The translations under genes were made by a program, and so were the position numbers. From positions 1-41,599 of the forward strand of contig JAABQX010000014.1 in assembly GCA_011391215.1 (NCBI GenBank): a DNA stretch of 41,599 nt. The letters are read 5' to 3'. This document shows positions 24,195 through 35,616 of this stretch, in pieces. Origin of the DNA: Rhodocyclaceae bacterium (lineage in GTDB: Bacteria > Pseudomonadota > Gammaproteobacteria > Burkholderiales > Rhodocyclaceae). Every line of letters begins with the position of its first letter. The stretch's first letter is position 1. Below the pieces are notes generated by a model. It saw nothing but the letters and a program-made list of their open reading frames with translations. It did not search any database and had not been told where the DNA came from.

Positions 24195-25691
24195 CTACCT
24201 CAATTTCTCTGCGTCGCTGGCTGGCAAGCGCTCGCGGGCGAGCGTATCCAAGCGGTTGTAGAGGGTCGTGCGGTTGATGCCGAGCAGACGCGCCGCCTGG
24301 CTGATGTTGCCGTTGGCCTGGCGACGAGCGGCTTCGATATAGGCGTCTTCCCAGCGCATGAGCGTGGCATCCAGGCTGAAGCTGCCTTCCGGTGCGGCGA
24401 TCAACTGGCTGCGGGCACTTTCGATCAAGGCTTCGCGGTTATCCCGTACCTTGCCAGTCGGCGGCATGGTTGGGGTGGATGCCGTTGCCTGAACAGGTTC
24501 AGGCAGGTTACCCGGGTCAAACTCCTCCATCAGGTCTTCGGCTGCAATGGTTTGGCCCGCGTAGCGCGTGGCGAGGCGAATGACAATATTGCGCAATTCG
24601 CGCACATTGCCGGGGAATTCATAGGCCATCCAGAGTCTTTCGGCCCCAGGCCCCAGGGTGAAGGTCGCTTGGTTAAATTGCGCTGCAATCTGTGACCGGA
24701 AGTAGTCCAGCAGGCGCAAGCGATCTTCACCCAGTTCGCGCAACGGCGGCACCGTGACGGTGAATACCGAGAGCCGATGGTAAAGATCGGGCCGGAACCT
24801 GCCTGCACGTATCTCCTGTTTGAGATCGCGGTTGGTAGCGGCAATCACTCTGGCCTGCGATTGGCGCTGTTGAGTTTCGCCAACCCTCTGAAATCCGCCA
24901 TTTTCGAGTACGCGCAGCAATTTTGGCTGCAACTCGAGCGGAAGTTCGCCGATTTCATCGAGCAAAAGCGTGCCGTCTGCGGCTTCTTCAAAGTAGCCGG
25001 GACGTGCGCTGCTGGCGCCGGTAAATGCGCCCTTGGCATGGCCGAACAGGGCGGATTCGATCAGCGTCGGGGCAATCGCTGCGCAATTGAGTGTCAGGTA
25101 GGGGCGACCTTTGCGCACCGACAACTTGTGCAGGGAGGCCGCCGCCAATTCCTTGCCGCTGCCGGATTCACCTTCGATCAGTACCGGAAATGGCGAGTCG
25201 GCATACTGCCGCAGCTGCGCCCGGACCTTGTAGATGGGTGGGCTGTCGCCCAGCAGCGGCAGGTCGGCGTCAGCGTCTTGTTCCGGTGCGATATCGAGCA
25301 GGCGCAGCAGCAGTTCACGCAATTGGCGGGGTGCCGCAGGTTTGGCGACAAACTCGACTGCGCCGAGTGAGCGAGCGTGGCGGGCATTGGCGCTGTCATT
25401 CTGGCCTGACAGAACGACAATGCGCATTTTGGGAGCCCGCGCCAGGAGTTCGGTGATGAGCGTAAAACCCTCCTGCGGCCGGTGCGGGGTTGGGGGCAGG
25501 CCCAGATCCACCAGGGCGAGGGCGGGCGGGGCGGCCTGGCTCTGCAGCCAGGCAATCGCTTCGGGCCGGCTGCCTGCGGTGGATATCCGGAAATCCTCTC
25601 TCAGAAAGTAATCCAAGGTATCGGCGATCAGCGGGTCGTCGTCGACGATCAGCAGGGAGGGTTTGTCGGTGGTGTTTGCGGTCTCTGGCAT
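24195..25691 (-). CDS. Sigma-54-dependent response regulator (NtrC family, PrsR-like)
   Basis: A 498-residue activator. A receiver domain (residues ~10-130) has the acidic pair Asp17-Asp18 and likely phospho-acceptor Asp62 (LALVDLGLPP). The AAA+ domain (~150-380) has Walker A GESGSGKE, the sigma-54 contact loop GAFTGA, and Walker B TLLLDEIGELP. The C-terminus has a Fis-type helix-turn-helix (ISQAARLLGINRTTLYNRL). It heads the pilus cluster and lies 7 nt before mshM. The sigma-54 promoter at the solitary pilin gene and the kinase at 6685 are natural partners, by inference. No good ribosome-binding site precedes the ATG; a dyad at 25696-25715 lies there instead. Confidence 0.9.
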   Translation of the reverse strand: MPETANTTDKPSLLIVDDDPLIADTLDYFLREDFRISTAGSRPEAIAWLQSQAAPPALALVDLGLPPTPHRPQEGFTLITELLARAPKMRIVVLSGQNDSANARHARSLGAVEFVAKPAAPRQLRELLLRLLDIAPEQDADADLPLLGDSPPIYKVRAQLRQYADSPFPVLIEGESGSGKELAAASLHKLSVRKGRPYLTLNCAAIAPTLIESALFGHAKGAFTGASSARPGYFEEAADGTLLLDEIGELPLELQPKLLRVLENGGFQRVGETQQRQSQARVIAATNRDLKQEIRAGRFRPDLYHRLSVFTVTVPPLRELGEDRLRLLDYFRSQIAAQFNQATFTLGPGAERLWMAYEFPGNVRELRNIVIRLATRYAGQTIAAEDLMEEFDPGNLPEPVQATASTPTMPPTGKVRDNREALIESARSQLIAAPEGSFSLDATLMRWEDAYIEAARRQANGNISQAARLLGINRTTLYNRLDTLARERLPASDAEKLR

Positions 25692-25695
25692 ATGC

Positions 25696-25715
25696 GTTGA
25701 TCTTACCCGATCAAC
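25696..25715. promoter_or_regulatory. Inverted repeat just upstream of the regulator start
   Basis: GTTGATC and GATCAAC, perfect 7-bp arms around the 6-nt spacer TTACCC, end 4 nt before the ATG of the response regulator gene. It could be an operator or an RNA hairpin that affects translation. Confidence 0.4.
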
Positions 25716-25769
25716 AACAAAATTCCGGACGCGTCGCCCGGGTTGTCGGGACTATAGGAGCCGCGTGGT

Positions 25770-25775
25770 TATAAT
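25770..25775 (+). promoter_or_regulatory. -10 box of the mla operon
   Basis: A perfect TATAAT lies 26 nt upstream of the GTG start of mlaF. The -35 region is poor. Its position makes the in-frame codon at 25775 an unlikely start for mlaF. Confidence 0.45.
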
Positions 25776-25801
25776 TGGCCAAAATATTTCTACTTATACC
25801 T

Positions 25802-26629
25802 GTGTCTGACGATCCTCTGGTCCAGATTCGCGACCTCAATTTTGCCTACGATAACCGCTCGGTCTTGTCCGGGATCAATATCACGATCCCGCGGGGCAAG
25901 GTGGTGGCGATCATGGGGCCGAGCGGATGTGGCAAGACGACCACGCTCAGGCTGATTGGCGGGCAGTTGCGGCCGACCTCCGGTGAGGTGCGCGTCGGTA
26001 GCCAGGTGGTGCACGAGCTGAGCGACTCAGGTTTGTATCAATTGCGCCGGCGCATGGGCATGTTGTTCCAGTTCGGTGCTTTGTTTACCGATATGTCGGT
26101 GTATGACAACGTGGCTTTCCAGATGCGTGAGCATACTGATCTGCCCGAAGAGTTAATCCACGATCTGGTGCTGATGAAACTGCATGCGGTCGGCCTGCGC
26201 GGTGCCCACAGCCTGATGCCTTCCGAGCTTTCGGGCGGCATGGCAAGACGTGTGGCGCTGGCCCGGGCGATTGCACTGGATCCGATGCTGATCATGTACG
26301 ATGAACCCTTTGCCGGCCTCGATCCCATTTCATTGTCAATCGTCGGCGATTTGATCCGCACGCTTAACGATGCATTGGGGGCCAGCTCCATCGTTGTGAC
26401 GCACGACGTGCAGGAGTCGCTGAAAATTGTCGATTATGTTTATTTTGTTTCCGAAGGACAGATTGTTGCCGAAGGCACTGCAGAAGAAATCAAGCATTCG
26501 AAGGCACCTTATGTCCATCAGTTCGTCTGGGGCGAGGCTGATGGCCCCGTGCCTTTCCAGTATCCCGCGCGGCCCTATGGCGAGGAAATGATGGAACAAC
26601 CCTCAAAACCCACAGCGTGGTGGTCATGA
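25802..26629 (+). CDS. mlaF: Phospholipid transport ATPase MlaF
   Basis: A 275-residue ABC ATPase: Walker [10 protein letters not shown], signature [14 protein letters not shown], Walker [14 protein letters not shown]-loop VVTHDV. With MlaE, MlaD and MlaB it forms the inner-membrane Mla complex that moves phospholipids between the membranes and keeps outer-membrane lipid asymmetry. The GTG at 25802 ([12 protein letters not shown]) is preferred to a TTG at 25775, which overlaps the predicted -10 box. It heads the operon mlaF-E-D-A-C-B. Confidence 0.93.
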   Translation: MSDDPLVQIRDLNFAYDNRSVLSGINITIPRGKVVAIMGPSGCGKTTTLRLIGGQLRPTSGEVRVGSQVVHELSDSGLYQLRRRMGMLFQFGALFTDMSVYDNVAFQMREHTDLPEELIHDLVLMKLHAVGLRGAHSLMPSELSGGMARRVALARAIALDPMLIMYDEPFAGLDPISLSIVGDLIRTLNDALGASSIVVTHDVQESLKIVDYVYFVSEGQIVAEGTAEEIKHSKAPYVHQFVWGEADGPVPFQYPARPYGEEMMEQPSKPTAWWS

Positions 26630-27414
26630 TGCCGGCCAGATTGTTGCGGCAGCTTGGGCACCGGGTGACCGATCGTCTGTGGCGGTTGGGCTTCGCCAGT
26701 CGTTTCCTGCTCATGACCATCCTGTATTCAGGCACGTCATTGCGGCGCTTTCAGCTGACGATCCGGGAAATCTATTTCACCGGTGTACTGTCGCTGATCA
26801 TCATTCTGGTATCGGGTTTGTTCGTCGGCATGGTGCTGGGTTTGCAGGGGTATGACACGCTGCAACGCTATGGTTCGTCGGAGGCGTTGGGCATCCTGGT
26901 GGCACTTTCACTGGTGCGCGAACTCGGGCCGGTGGTCGCGGCGCTGTTGTTTGCCAGTCGCGCGGGTTCGGCGATTACCGCCGAAATCGGTCTGATGAAG
27001 GCGACTGAGCAGCTTTCCGCGATGGAAATGATGGCAGTCAATCCCATCGCGCGCGTGGTGGCACCCCGTTTCTGGGCCGGCGTGATTTCCATGCCGCTGT
27101 TGGCGGCCTTGTTTTCGGCAATGGGCGTGCTGGGCGGATACCTGGTAGGCGTGCAGCTGATTGGTGTGGACGAAGGTTCGTTCTGGTCGCAAATGCAGGC
27201 TGCGGTAGATTTTCGGCAGGACATCATGAATGGCGTCATCAAAAGCTGCGTGTTCGGCGCCATCGTTTCCTGGATTGCTGTTTTTGAGGGTTATGACGCC
27301 GATCCCACTGCTGAAGGTGTCTCCCGTGCCACAACTCGTACCGTTGTAACCTCTTCGCTGGCCATCCTGGCCGCCGACTTTGTTTTGACCGCTTTCATGT
27401 TTAGGGGGCTCTGA
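26626..27414 (+). CDS. mlaE: Phospholipid transport permease MlaE
   Basis: A 262-residue MlaE-family permease with an N-terminal amphipathic helix and about five membrane helices ([43 protein letters not shown], the family hallmark). It is the membrane core of the Mla transporter. The ATG at 26626 overlaps the mlaF stop as ATGA; a second ATG follows at 26629. Confidence 0.94.
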   Translation: MMPARLLRQLGHRVTDRLWRLGFASRFLLMTILYSGTSLRRFQLTIREIYFTGVLSLIIILVSGLFVGMVLGLQGYDTLQRYGSSEALGILVALSLVRELGPVVAALLFASRAGSAITAEIGLMKATEQLSAMEMMAVNPIARVVAPRFWAGVISMPLLAALFSAMGVLGGYLVGVQLIGVDEGSFWSQMQAAVDFRQDIMNGVIKSCVFGAIVSWIAVFEGYDADPTAEGVSRATTRTVVTSSLAILAADFVLTAFMFRGL

Positions 27415-27893
27415 TGAATCGTGCAGTAATCGATCTCTGGGTGGGTATTTTTGCCGCGCTGGGTTTGGTCGCGCTGTTGTTTTTGGCGCTCAAGGTTGGC
27501 AATTTGAGTTCCACCGATGTCGGCGAAACGTACTCTCTCCAGGCGCGCTTTGATAACATCGGAGGCCTGAAAGTGCGTGCCCCGGTTAAAAGTGCCGGTG
27601 TGGTGGTGGGGCGGGTTGCCGAGATTCGTTTCGACGCAAAGGACTACATGGCGCTGGTGTCGATGCAGATCGACAACCGCTACCAGTTTCCGCGTGACAC
27701 CTTCGCGACCATCAATACTTCAGGTTTGCTGGGTGAGCAATATGTCGGATTCGAGGTGGGCGGCGATACCGCGCTGCTCAAGGCGGGAGATGTAGTTAAG
27801 AAGACGCAATCGGCCATGGTGCTGGAAAAATTGATCAGCCAGTTCATGTTTAGCAAAGCCGCAGAAGACGAAGGCAAGAAGACCACGGATTAA
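27414..27893 (+). CDS. mlaD: MCE-domain phospholipid-binding protein MlaD
   Basis: A 159-residue protein: one N-terminal membrane helix (VGIFAALGLVALLFLALKVG) and an MCE domain (YSLQARFDNIGGLKVRAPVKSAGV; LLGEQYVGFEVGG). Hexameric MlaD carries lipid between MlaFE and periplasmic MlaC. The ATG overlaps the mlaE TGA (TGATG), with AGGGGG upstream. Length is close to other betaproteobacterial MlaD proteins. Confidence 0.94.
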   Translation: MNRAVIDLWVGIFAALGLVALLFLALKVGNLSSTDVGETYSLQARFDNIGGLKVRAPVKSAGVVVGRVAEIRFDAKDYMALVSMQIDNRYQFPRDTFATINTSGLLGEQYVGFEVGGDTALLKAGDVVKKTQSAMVLEKLISQFMFSKAAEDEGKKTTD

Positions 27894-27904
27894 AGGCGCA
27901 TGAA

Positions 27905-28621
27905 ATGAAACAGAAGAAAATTGCAACCCGTCTCAAGTCGACACTGTTTGTGCTGGTGATGTCCGGTGTATTGGTCGGTTGCGCCAGCCCGGGCAATCCC
28001 AAGGATCCGATCGAGGGCTTCAACCGCGCCATCTACGGCTTCAATGAAGCTGTCGATACCGTCTTGATCAAGCCTGTCGCCCAGGGCTACGATGCGGTAC
28101 TGCCTTCTCCCGTGCGTACCGGCGTGACGAACTTCTTCGGCAACATTGCCGACTTTTTCATCGGCGTGAATAATCTCCTGCAGGGCAAGCCGGATCAGGC
28201 GGTCAGCGACCTCGGCCGTCTCCTGGTGAACAGCACCGTCGGGCTGTTGGGCGTCATCGACTGGGCGTCCGACATGGGGATGGAAAAACACGAGGAAGAC
28301 TTTGGTCAGACCTTCGGCCGCTGGGGCGTGGGTGATGGCGCCTATGTGATGCTGCCGATTTTAGGCCCCCGCACAGTTCGTGATACGGCGGGTTTCGTTC
28401 TTGATTTTGTTGCGGATCCTGTCGGCAATGTCGGGCATATTCCGACTCGCAACACTCTGTATGCCATACGCTTTATCGATGTGCGCGCCGATTATCTGCC
28501 CGCCGACAAGGTGATCGAGGAGGCTGCGCTCGACAAATATTCCTACGTCCGTGACGGCTATCTGCAACGCCGCAACAACCTGATCCATGACGGCAATCCG
28601 CCACGGGAAAAGATGGATTGA
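27905..28621 (+). CDS. mlaA: Outer-membrane lipoprotein MlaA (VacJ)
   Basis: A 238-residue lipoprotein with a lipobox (VLVGC at about residue 24) and the VacJ signature (DPIEGFNRAIYGFNEAVD; NFFGNIADFFIGVNNLLQGK; FGRWGVGDGAYVMLPILGP). MlaA removes mislocalised phospholipid from the outer leaflet and passes it to MlaC. In the same operon as the inner-membrane complex, as is common in Betaproteobacteria; in E. coli it is elsewhere. Confidence 0.94.
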   Translation: MKQKKIATRLKSTLFVLVMSGVLVGCASPGNPKDPIEGFNRAIYGFNEAVDTVLIKPVAQGYDAVLPSPVRTGVTNFFGNIADFFIGVNNLLQGKPDQAVSDLGRLLVNSTVGLLGVIDWASDMGMEKHEEDFGQTFGRWGVGDGAYVMLPILGPRTVRDTAGFVLDFVADPVGNVGHIPTRNTLYAIRFIDVRADYLPADKVIEEAALDKYSYVRDGYLQRRNNLIHDGNPPREKMD

Positions 28622-28651
28622 TTGACCCTACCGATAAACGAAAGAAACTTT

Positions 28652-29266
28652 ATGAAGCGTTTGCTTGTTGTTCTAGCGTCATTTCTTGTCTGCGCCGCCG
28701 CCGCCGCCGATGTAGCGCCTGATCTGCTGGTGAAGAATGTGACCAACGAAGTGCTGGAAGTCGTCCGCAAGGATAAGGACATCCGTAACGGCAACACCCA
28801 GAAGACACTTGATCTGGTCGAGGCCAAGGTGCTGCCCCACTTCAATTTTGTGCACATGACCCAATTAGCCTTGGGGCGCGATGGACGTCAGGCAAGCCCC
28901 GAGCAGCTCAATGTACTGGTGAATGAGTTTCGCAATCTATTGGTGCGCACATACTCCAAGGCACTGACCGAGTACCGTGACCAGGAAATTTCCTTCAAGC
29001 CCTTCAGCATGGAAGCCGCTGATGCCGACGTAAAAGTCCGAAGCGAGATCAAGCAGTCAGGCGGAAAGCCGATCTCCCTTGACTACTATCTGGAAAAAGT
29101 CCCCGCAGGCTGGAAGGTCTATGACATGGAGGTTGGCGGAGTCAGCTTGGTGACCAACTACCGTACTGCGTTTTCCCAGGAAATCCGGGCGAATGGCATC
29201 GATGGCCTGATCCGCAGTTTGCAGGCGAAAAACAAGACGACAGAACCTGCCGCCAAGGCAAAATGA
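28652..29266 (+). CDS. mlaC: Periplasmic phospholipid-binding protein MlaC
   Basis: A 204-residue protein with a signal peptide (MKRLLVVLASFLVCAAAAA) and the MlaC/Ttg2D fold (LVEAKVLPHFNFVHMTQLALGRDGRQAS; VRSEIKQSGGKPISLDYYLEK). It shuttles phospholipid between MlaA and MlaD. The start at 28652 is chosen because it begins the signal peptide; an upstream in-frame codon at 28622 adds 10 non-signal residues. It overlaps mlaB by ATGA. Confidence 0.93.
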   Translation: MKRLLVVLASFLVCAAAAADVAPDLLVKNVTNEVLEVVRKDKDIRNGNTQKTLDLVEAKVLPHFNFVHMTQLALGRDGRQASPEQLNVLVNEFRNLLVRTYSKALTEYRDQEISFKPFSMEAADADVKVRSEIKQSGGKPISLDYYLEKVPAGWKVYDMEVGGVSLVTNYRTAFSQEIRANGIDGLIRSLQAKNKTTEPAAKAK

Positions 29267-29553
29267 CCGCCAGCGTTCAGCGTATCGACGATCACATCGC
29301 GGTTTCCGGTGACATGACGCTGGAAACTGCGTCGGATCTGCTGGCAAGCGGCGTATCCACCCTTGCGGATGGTGACGCGGTTTTCGACCTGGCGGCGGTC
29401 ACCGATGTCGATTCTTCGGGCCTCGCGGTTTTGTTCGGTTGGCAACGTGCCGCCCAGGCGCAGGGCAAAACGCTGCGTATCGAGAACCCGCCGTATAACC
29501 TGATCAGTCTTGCAGAGGTGTACGGCGTTACCGAAATATTGCCGATATCCTGA
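29263..29553 (+). CDS. mlaB: STAS-domain protein MlaB
   Basis: A 96-residue STAS domain protein (LETASDLLASG; FDLAAVTDVDSSGLAVLFGW). In the Mla complex, MlaB binds the MlaF ATPase and controls assembly and activity. The conserved Ser pair in DVDSSG is present. It begins with an ATGA overlap with mlaC and ends the mla gene set; a 113-bp gap then precedes the BolA-family gene. Confidence 0.9.
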   Translation: MTASVQRIDDHIAVSGDMTLETASDLLASGVSTLADGDAVFDLAAVTDVDSSGLAVLFGWQRAAQAQGKTLRIENPPYNLISLAEVYGVTEILPIS

Positions 29554-29666
29554 ACGGACGTCCCAAGCGACTGTCTTGATTTCAATTGTGGATATTCGGA
29601 TCGGGGTGCGTATCCCAATTCTTTTGCCGCTTTTTGAAATAGTGGCACCTGTCGAGGAGCCTATCA

Positions 29667-31212
<1,546 letters not shown>

Positions 31213-31217
31213 GCGCC

Positions 31218-31868
31218 ATGAACGCAATTGGAATGATCACCATCGCTCTTTCGAAAGGGCGCATCTTCGAGGAAACCCTGCCGCTTCTGGCGGCGGCCGG
31301 CATCGTGCCGGATGAAAACCCCGAGCAATCGCGCAAGCTCATCATCGGCACGAGCCGGCCGGATGTGCGCGTCGTCATCGTGCGTGCTTCCGATGTGCCG
31401 ACCTATGTGCAATACGGCGCCGCCGATCTGGGCATCGCCGGTAAGGATGTGCTGATCGAGCATGGTGGCACCGGCCTTTACCAGCCGCTCGACCTGAAAA
31501 TTGCCAAATGCCGCATGTGCGTGGCCACGCCTGCCGGTTTCGATTATGTAGCCGCAGTGCGACGTGGGGCGCGCCTGCGCGTGGCGACAAAATATATCAA
31601 CACCGCCCGCGAACACTTTGCCGCCAAAGGGGTGCATGTCGACCTGATCAAGCTCTACGGTTCGATGGAGCTCGCACCACTCGCCGGTCTGGCTGACGCT
31701 ATTGTCGACCTGGTGTCGAGCGGCGGTACGCTGAAAGCCAATAACCTCGTCGAGGTCGAAGACATCATGCCGATTTCGTCGCGCCTGATCGTGAACCAGG
31801 CCAGCCTCAAAATGAAACGCGGGCTGCTGCAACCGGTGCTGGATGCCATCGAGAGCGCCATTCAATGA
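31218..31868 (+). CDS. hisG: ATP phosphoribosyltransferase, short form HisG
   Basis: A 216-residue short-form HisG ([51 protein letters not shown]). It condenses ATP with PRPP, step 1 of histidine synthesis. The short form lacks the regulatory C-terminal domain and needs HisZ, which is not in this window. ATG at 31218; an alternative ATG at 31233 would begin directly at MITIALSKG. It overlaps hisD by ATGA. Confidence 0.94.
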   Translation: MNAIGMITIALSKGRIFEETLPLLAAAGIVPDENPEQSRKLIIGTSRPDVRVVIVRASDVPTYVQYGAADLGIAGKDVLIEHGGTGLYQPLDLKIAKCRMCVATPAGFDYVAAVRRGARLRVATKYINTAREHFAAKGVHVDLIKLYGSMELAPLAGLADAIVDLVSSGGTLKANNLVEVEDIMPISSRLIVNQASLKMKRGLLQPVLDAIESAIQ

Positions 31869-33169
31869 GCCAAACCATTCGTCGCCTTTCCTCCCGCGCC
31901 CCGGAGTTTCTGGCCACCTTGGACGCGCTGCTCGCCTTCGACAATTCGACTGACGAGGCGATTGAGAGCACTGTCGCCGAGATCCTCCGCAACGTGCGTA
32001 CGCTCGGCGATGCTGCCGTGCTTGATTACACGCGGCGTTTCGACCACCTTGATGTCAAGGCGATGAGCGACCTGGAGCTGTCACCCACCGTACTTAAGAC
32101 AGCCTTTGATGGTTTGCCGGCCGGGCAGCGTCAGGCGCTCGAGCAGGCGGCGACCCGTGTGCGTGGCTACCATGAGCGGCAAAAGCTCGAATCCTGGGAA
32201 TACACCGAAAGCGATGGAACTCGTCTGGGCCAGAAGGTGACGCCGCTGGACCGTGTCGGACTCTATGTGCCGGGCGGCAAGGCAGCCTATCCGAGCTCGG
32301 TGCTGATGAATGCACTGCCCGCAAAAGTTGCTGGGGTCAAGGAACTCATCATGGTGGTGCCGACCCCGCGCGGCGAGAAGAATGCGCTGGTACTGGCTGC
32401 CGCACATCTCGCTGGCGTTGACCGCGTGTTCTGCATCGGCGGCGCCCAGGCAGTGGTTGCCTTGGCCTACGGCACACAGACCATCCCGCAGGTGGACAAG
32501 ATCGTCGGGCCGGGCAACGCCTATGTCGCGAGCGCCAAGCGGCGCGTTTTCGGCACGGTGGGCATCGACATGGTGGCCGGGCCTTCCGAGGTGCTGATTA
32601 TTTCTGACGCTTCAGGCGACCCGGACTGGATCGCCATCGATCTCTTTGCCCAAGCCGAGCATGACGAACTGGCGCAATCCATCCTGCTGTGTCCCGATGC
32701 TGTCTTCATCGAGCGCGTGGCGGCGAGTATCGACAAACTGCTGCCGACGATGCCGCGCCGCGAGACCATTGCCGCCTCGCTTGCTGGCCGTGGCGCCTTG
32801 GTTCATGTCAGCGATCTTGATGAGGCTTGCGTCATTGCCAACCGCATCGCACCCGAGCATCTGGAGCTCTCGGTGAAAGAACCGCGTGTGCTAAGCGAGA
32901 AAATCCGTCACGCCGGCGCGATTTTCATGGGTCACTACAGCTCGGAATCACTCGGCGACTACTGTGCCGGCCCGAATCATGTGCTGCCAACTTCGCGCAG
33001 TGCGCGCTTTTCCTCACCGTTGGGCGTCTATGACTTCCAGAAGCGGTCGAGCTTGATCGAGGTATCGGAGGCGGGCGCCCAGACGCTCGGCCCGATCGCT
33101 GCCACGCTCGCCCATGGCGAAGGCCTCACCGCCCACGCCCGCGCGGCAGAGTTGCGCATCAAGCGCTGA
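31865..33169 (+). CDS. hisD: Histidinol dehydrogenase HisD
   Basis: A 434-residue enzyme catalysing the last two steps of histidine synthesis (histidinol to histidine, NAD- and zinc-dependent). Conserved segments: [46 protein letters not shown] and [18 protein letters not shown]. The end overlaps the end of the oppositely oriented hisC by 11 bp. Confidence 0.95.
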   Translation: MSQTIRRLSSRAPEFLATLDALLAFDNSTDEAIESTVAEILRNVRTLGDAAVLDYTRRFDHLDVKAMSDLELSPTVLKTAFDGLPAGQRQALEQAATRVRGYHERQKLESWEYTESDGTRLGQKVTPLDRVGLYVPGGKAAYPSSVLMNALPAKVAGVKELIMVVPTPRGEKNALVLAAAHLAGVDRVFCIGGAQAVVALAYGTQTIPQVDKIVGPGNAYVASAKRRVFGTVGIDMVAGPSEVLIISDASGDPDWIAIDLFAQAEHDELAQSILLCPDAVFIERVAASIDKLLPTMPRRETIAASLAGRGALVHVSDLDEACVIANRIAPEHLELSVKEPRVLSEKIRHAGAIFMGHYSSESLGDYCAGPNHVLPTSRSARFSSPLGVYDFQKRSSLIEVSEAGAQTLGPIAATLAHGEGLTAHARAAELRIKR

Positions 33170-34223
33170 GAATTTCCCTTAAGGCTTCAACCAATGCGGC
33201 ACATTGCTCGTCGGTGCCGACGGTGATCCGCAGGAACTGTTCGATCCGCGCTGCCTTGAAATGCCGCACGATGATGCCGCGTTGCCGTAGCGCCAGCGCC
33301 GATTTTTCGGCATCGTGCTTGGGGTGGCGCGCGAAGACGAAATTGGCCGCCGAAGGCAATACCTCGAAACCTAGCGATTCCAGATTCTGCGTCAGCGCGG
33401 TGCGGGTGCGGATGACTGCCTGACGCGTGCGCTCGAACCATTCGCGATCCTCGATGGCGGCTGTGGTGCCGGCAATGGCGAGGCGATCGAGCGGATACGA
33501 GTTGAAGCTGTTCTTGACGCGCTGCAAGGCGTCGATCAAGTCATGGTGACCGATGGCAAAGCCGACGCGCAGCCCGGCGAGCGAACGCGACTTTGAAAAG
33601 GTCTGCACCACCAGCAGATTCGGGTAGAGGCCGACCAGCGCTACCGCTGATGCGCCGCCGAAATCAATATAGGCTTCATCGACGATCACCACTGAAGCCG
33701 GGTTGGCTTTGAGCAATTCCTCGATATCGGCTAGCGGCAGGGCGCGCCCCGTTGGTGCGTTGGGGTTGGGGAAAATAATACCGCCGTTGGGTTGGCGGTA
33801 GTCGGCAATACGAAGCGCAAACGTATCATCCAGCGCTACGGTACGGTAGGCAATCTCGTAGAGCTTGCAATAGACCGGATAGAAACTGTAAGTGATGTCC
33901 GGAAAGAGGATCGGCTGCTCGTGTTTCAGCAGCGCAAGAAACGCATGAGCCAGCACTTCGTCTGAGCCGTTGCCGACAAAAACTTGCTCAGGCTCGATAT
34001 TACCGAAAAATGCCGCAATGGCTTCCCGCAGCCGGTTGCTTTCGGGGTCGGGATAGAGCCTGAGCGAGTCGGCGGTTTCCCCGCGTATGACTTCCAGCAC
34101 ACGTGGGCTGGGTCCGTAGGGATTCTCGTTGGTATTGAGTTTGACGAGGTTGGGCAGCTTCGGCTGTTCGCCCGGGATGTAAGGTTGCAATGCGCGAACG
34201 GTCGCGCTCCAGAATGGGCTCAT
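33159..34223 (-). CDS. hisC: Histidinol-phosphate aminotransferase HisC (inverted in the his operon)
   Basis: A 354-residue PLP aminotransferase ([46 protein letters not shown]; Lys211 in [14 protein letters not shown]). It is on the minus strand although hisG-hisD before it and hisB onward after it are on the plus strand, in the place where hisC normally sits. Its 3' end overlaps hisD by 11 bp; its 5' end faces hisB across a 91-bp gap. A decayed repeat copy lies near the C-terminus. Confidence 0.94.
   Translation of the reverse strand: MSPFWSATVRALQPYIPGEQPKLPNLVKLNTNENPYGPSPRVLEVIRGETADSLRLYPDPESNRLREAIAAFFGNIEPEQVFVGNGSDEVLAHAFLALLKHEQPILFPDITYSFYPVYCKLYEIAYRTVALDDTFALRIADYRQPNGGIIFPNPNAPTGRALPLADIEELLKANPASVVIVDEAYIDFGGASAVALVGLYPNLLVVQTFSKSRSLAGLRVGFAIGHHDLIDALQRVKNSFNSYPLDRLAIAGTTAAIEDREWFERTRQAVIRTRTALTQNLESLGFEVLPSAANFVFARHPKHDAEKSALALRQRGIIVRHFKAARIEQFLRITVGTDEQCAALVEALREILSA
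33285..33310 (+). repeat. Probable decayed copy of the dispersed repeat (in hisC)
   Basis: GCCGTAGCGCCAGCG followed by CCGATTTTTCG; about 21 of 26 positions match. Unlike clear coding copies it is read in a different frame (KSALALR), which suits the normal HisC sequence, so it may be an old copy or chance. Confidence 0.4.
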
Positions 34224-34314
34224 GGCAGAGTAGCGAAGGATGTGGCTGTGGGGGTTTTCAACAGATGCGAAATGGTATCATGGGCGTGTTCACTCACTTT
34301 GAGCGCATTCTCCG

Positions 34315-34911
34315 ATGACCAAGACGCGTACTGCCGACATACATCGCACAACGCTGGAAACGCAGGTCCGCGTCAAACTCGACCTGGAAGGCACGGGCAA
34401 GTCACAGCTGGCGACGGGCGTAGGATTTTTCGACCACATGCTCGATCAGATTGCCCGGCATGGCTTGATCGACCTGCAAGTTGATGCGCGCGGTGATTTG
34501 CATATCGATGCCCACCATACCGTTGAGGACGTGGGCATCTCGCTCGGTCAGGCGTTGGCCAAAGCGATTGGCGATAAAAAAGGGCTGATGCGTTACGGCC
34601 ATGCCTACGTGCCGCTTGATGAGGCGTTATCGCGTGTCGTTATCGATCTTTCCGGTCGCCCCAGCTTGTCGTTTAACGTGGATTTCACCCGGGCCATGAT
34701 TGGCGAGTTCGATGTCGACCTGATTCGTGAGTTCTTCCAGGCCGTGGCCAATCATGCCGCGATTACCTTGCACATTGATAATCTGCGCGGCGACAATGCA
34801 CATCATCAGGCTGAAACCATCTTCAAGGCATTTGCCCGGGCTCTGCGCATGGCCATCACGGCCGACCCCCGTGCGGTTGATGTCATGCCTTCGACAAAGG
34901 GCTCCTTGTAG
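34315..34911 (+). CDS. hisB: Imidazoleglycerol-phosphate dehydratase HisB
   Basis: A 198-residue monofunctional IGPD ([54 protein letters not shown]), with the paired histidine motifs that bind manganese. It catalyses the dehydration step before HisC. It is the first plus-strand gene after inverted hisC and must use a promoter in the 91-bp gap or beyond; a TATCAT is visible there without a strong -35. Confidence 0.95.
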   Translation: MTKTRTADIHRTTLETQVRVKLDLEGTGKSQLATGVGFFDHMLDQIARHGLIDLQVDARGDLHIDAHHTVEDVGISLGQALAKAIGDKKGLMRYGHAYVPLDEALSRVVIDLSGRPSLSFNVDFTRAMIGEFDVDLIREFFQAVANHAAITLHIDNLRGDNAHHQAETIFKAFARALRMAITADPRAVDVMPSTKGSL

Positions 34912-34949
34912 GAATCTGGCAGTCCCCAAAACATTCGCATGAAATCCAG

Positions 34950-35588
34950 ATGAAAACAGTTGCGATCGTCGATTACGGCATGGGTAACCTGCGCTCGGTG
35001 GCCAAGGCTGTCGAGCATGTGGCCCCCGATCACACAGTTCTGGTGACTGCCGATCCTGGCGTGTTGTCCAGCGTAGACCGTATTATCGTGCCCGGCCAAG
35101 GTGCCATGCCCGATTGCATGCGCGAGTTGAAACAACGTGGCCTGGCAGAGGCTGTTGCCCGTGCGGCCGCAGAGAAACCTTTTCTGGGTATCTGCATCGG
35201 TTTGCAAATGTTGTTCGAACATAGCGAAGAAGGCGATGTAGCAGGCCTCGGCATTTTCCCCGGTCAGGTGCGGCGTTTCCCCGATGCAGCCATGTACGAC
35301 ACCGCCGGTGTCCGGCTCAAGGTACCTCACATGGGCTGGAACGAGGTGCGTCAGGCCGAGGCGCACCCGCTGTGGGGGGGCATCACTGATAGCGCACGTT
35401 TCTATTTCGTGCATAGCTACTACGTTGAACCGGCTGCGCCGGACGTGATCGCCGGCTCGACTCACTATGGCATTCCCTTTACCAGTGCGGTGGCGCGCGC
35501 TAACATCTTCGCCGTGCAGTTTCATCCTGAAAAGAGTGCCGCCGCCGGCCTTAAGTTGCTTGAAAATTTCATGCACTGGCATCCCTGA
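34950..35588 (+). CDS. hisH: Imidazole glycerol phosphate synthase glutaminase subunit HisH
   Basis: A 212-residue class I glutamine amidotransferase with catalytic Cys82 ([10 protein letters not shown]), His192 and Glu194 (FHPEKS). It supplies ammonia to HisF. The nucleophile loop reads GICIGLQ where GICLGMQ is common, a conservative change. ATG at 34950. Confidence 0.94.
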   Translation: MKTVAIVDYGMGNLRSVAKAVEHVAPDHTVLVTADPGVLSSVDRIIVPGQGAMPDCMRELKQRGLAEAVARAAAEKPFLGICIGLQMLFEHSEEGDVAGLGIFPGQVRRFPDAAMYDTAGVRLKVPHMGWNEVRQAEAHPLWGGITDSARFYFVHSYYVEPAAPDVIAGSTHYGIPFTSAVARANIFAVQFHPEKSAAAGLKLLENFMHWHP

Positions 35589-35616
35589 TTTTCGTTCCCA
35601 CTCAAGACGAACTCCC

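Noticed and set aside
25775-25801. TTG start for mlaF at 25775
   Set aside because: The codon overlaps the predicted -10 box TATAAT; the GTG at 25802 begins the conserved protein.
27585-27615. AAAAGTGCCGGTG... in mlaD as a repeat copy
   Set aside because: It encodes the conserved MCE segment KSAGVVVGRV and diverges from the consensus after a few bases.
29643-29658. Sigma-54-like TGGCAC upstream of the BolA-family gene
   Set aside because: The -12 position reads GG instead of the required GC.
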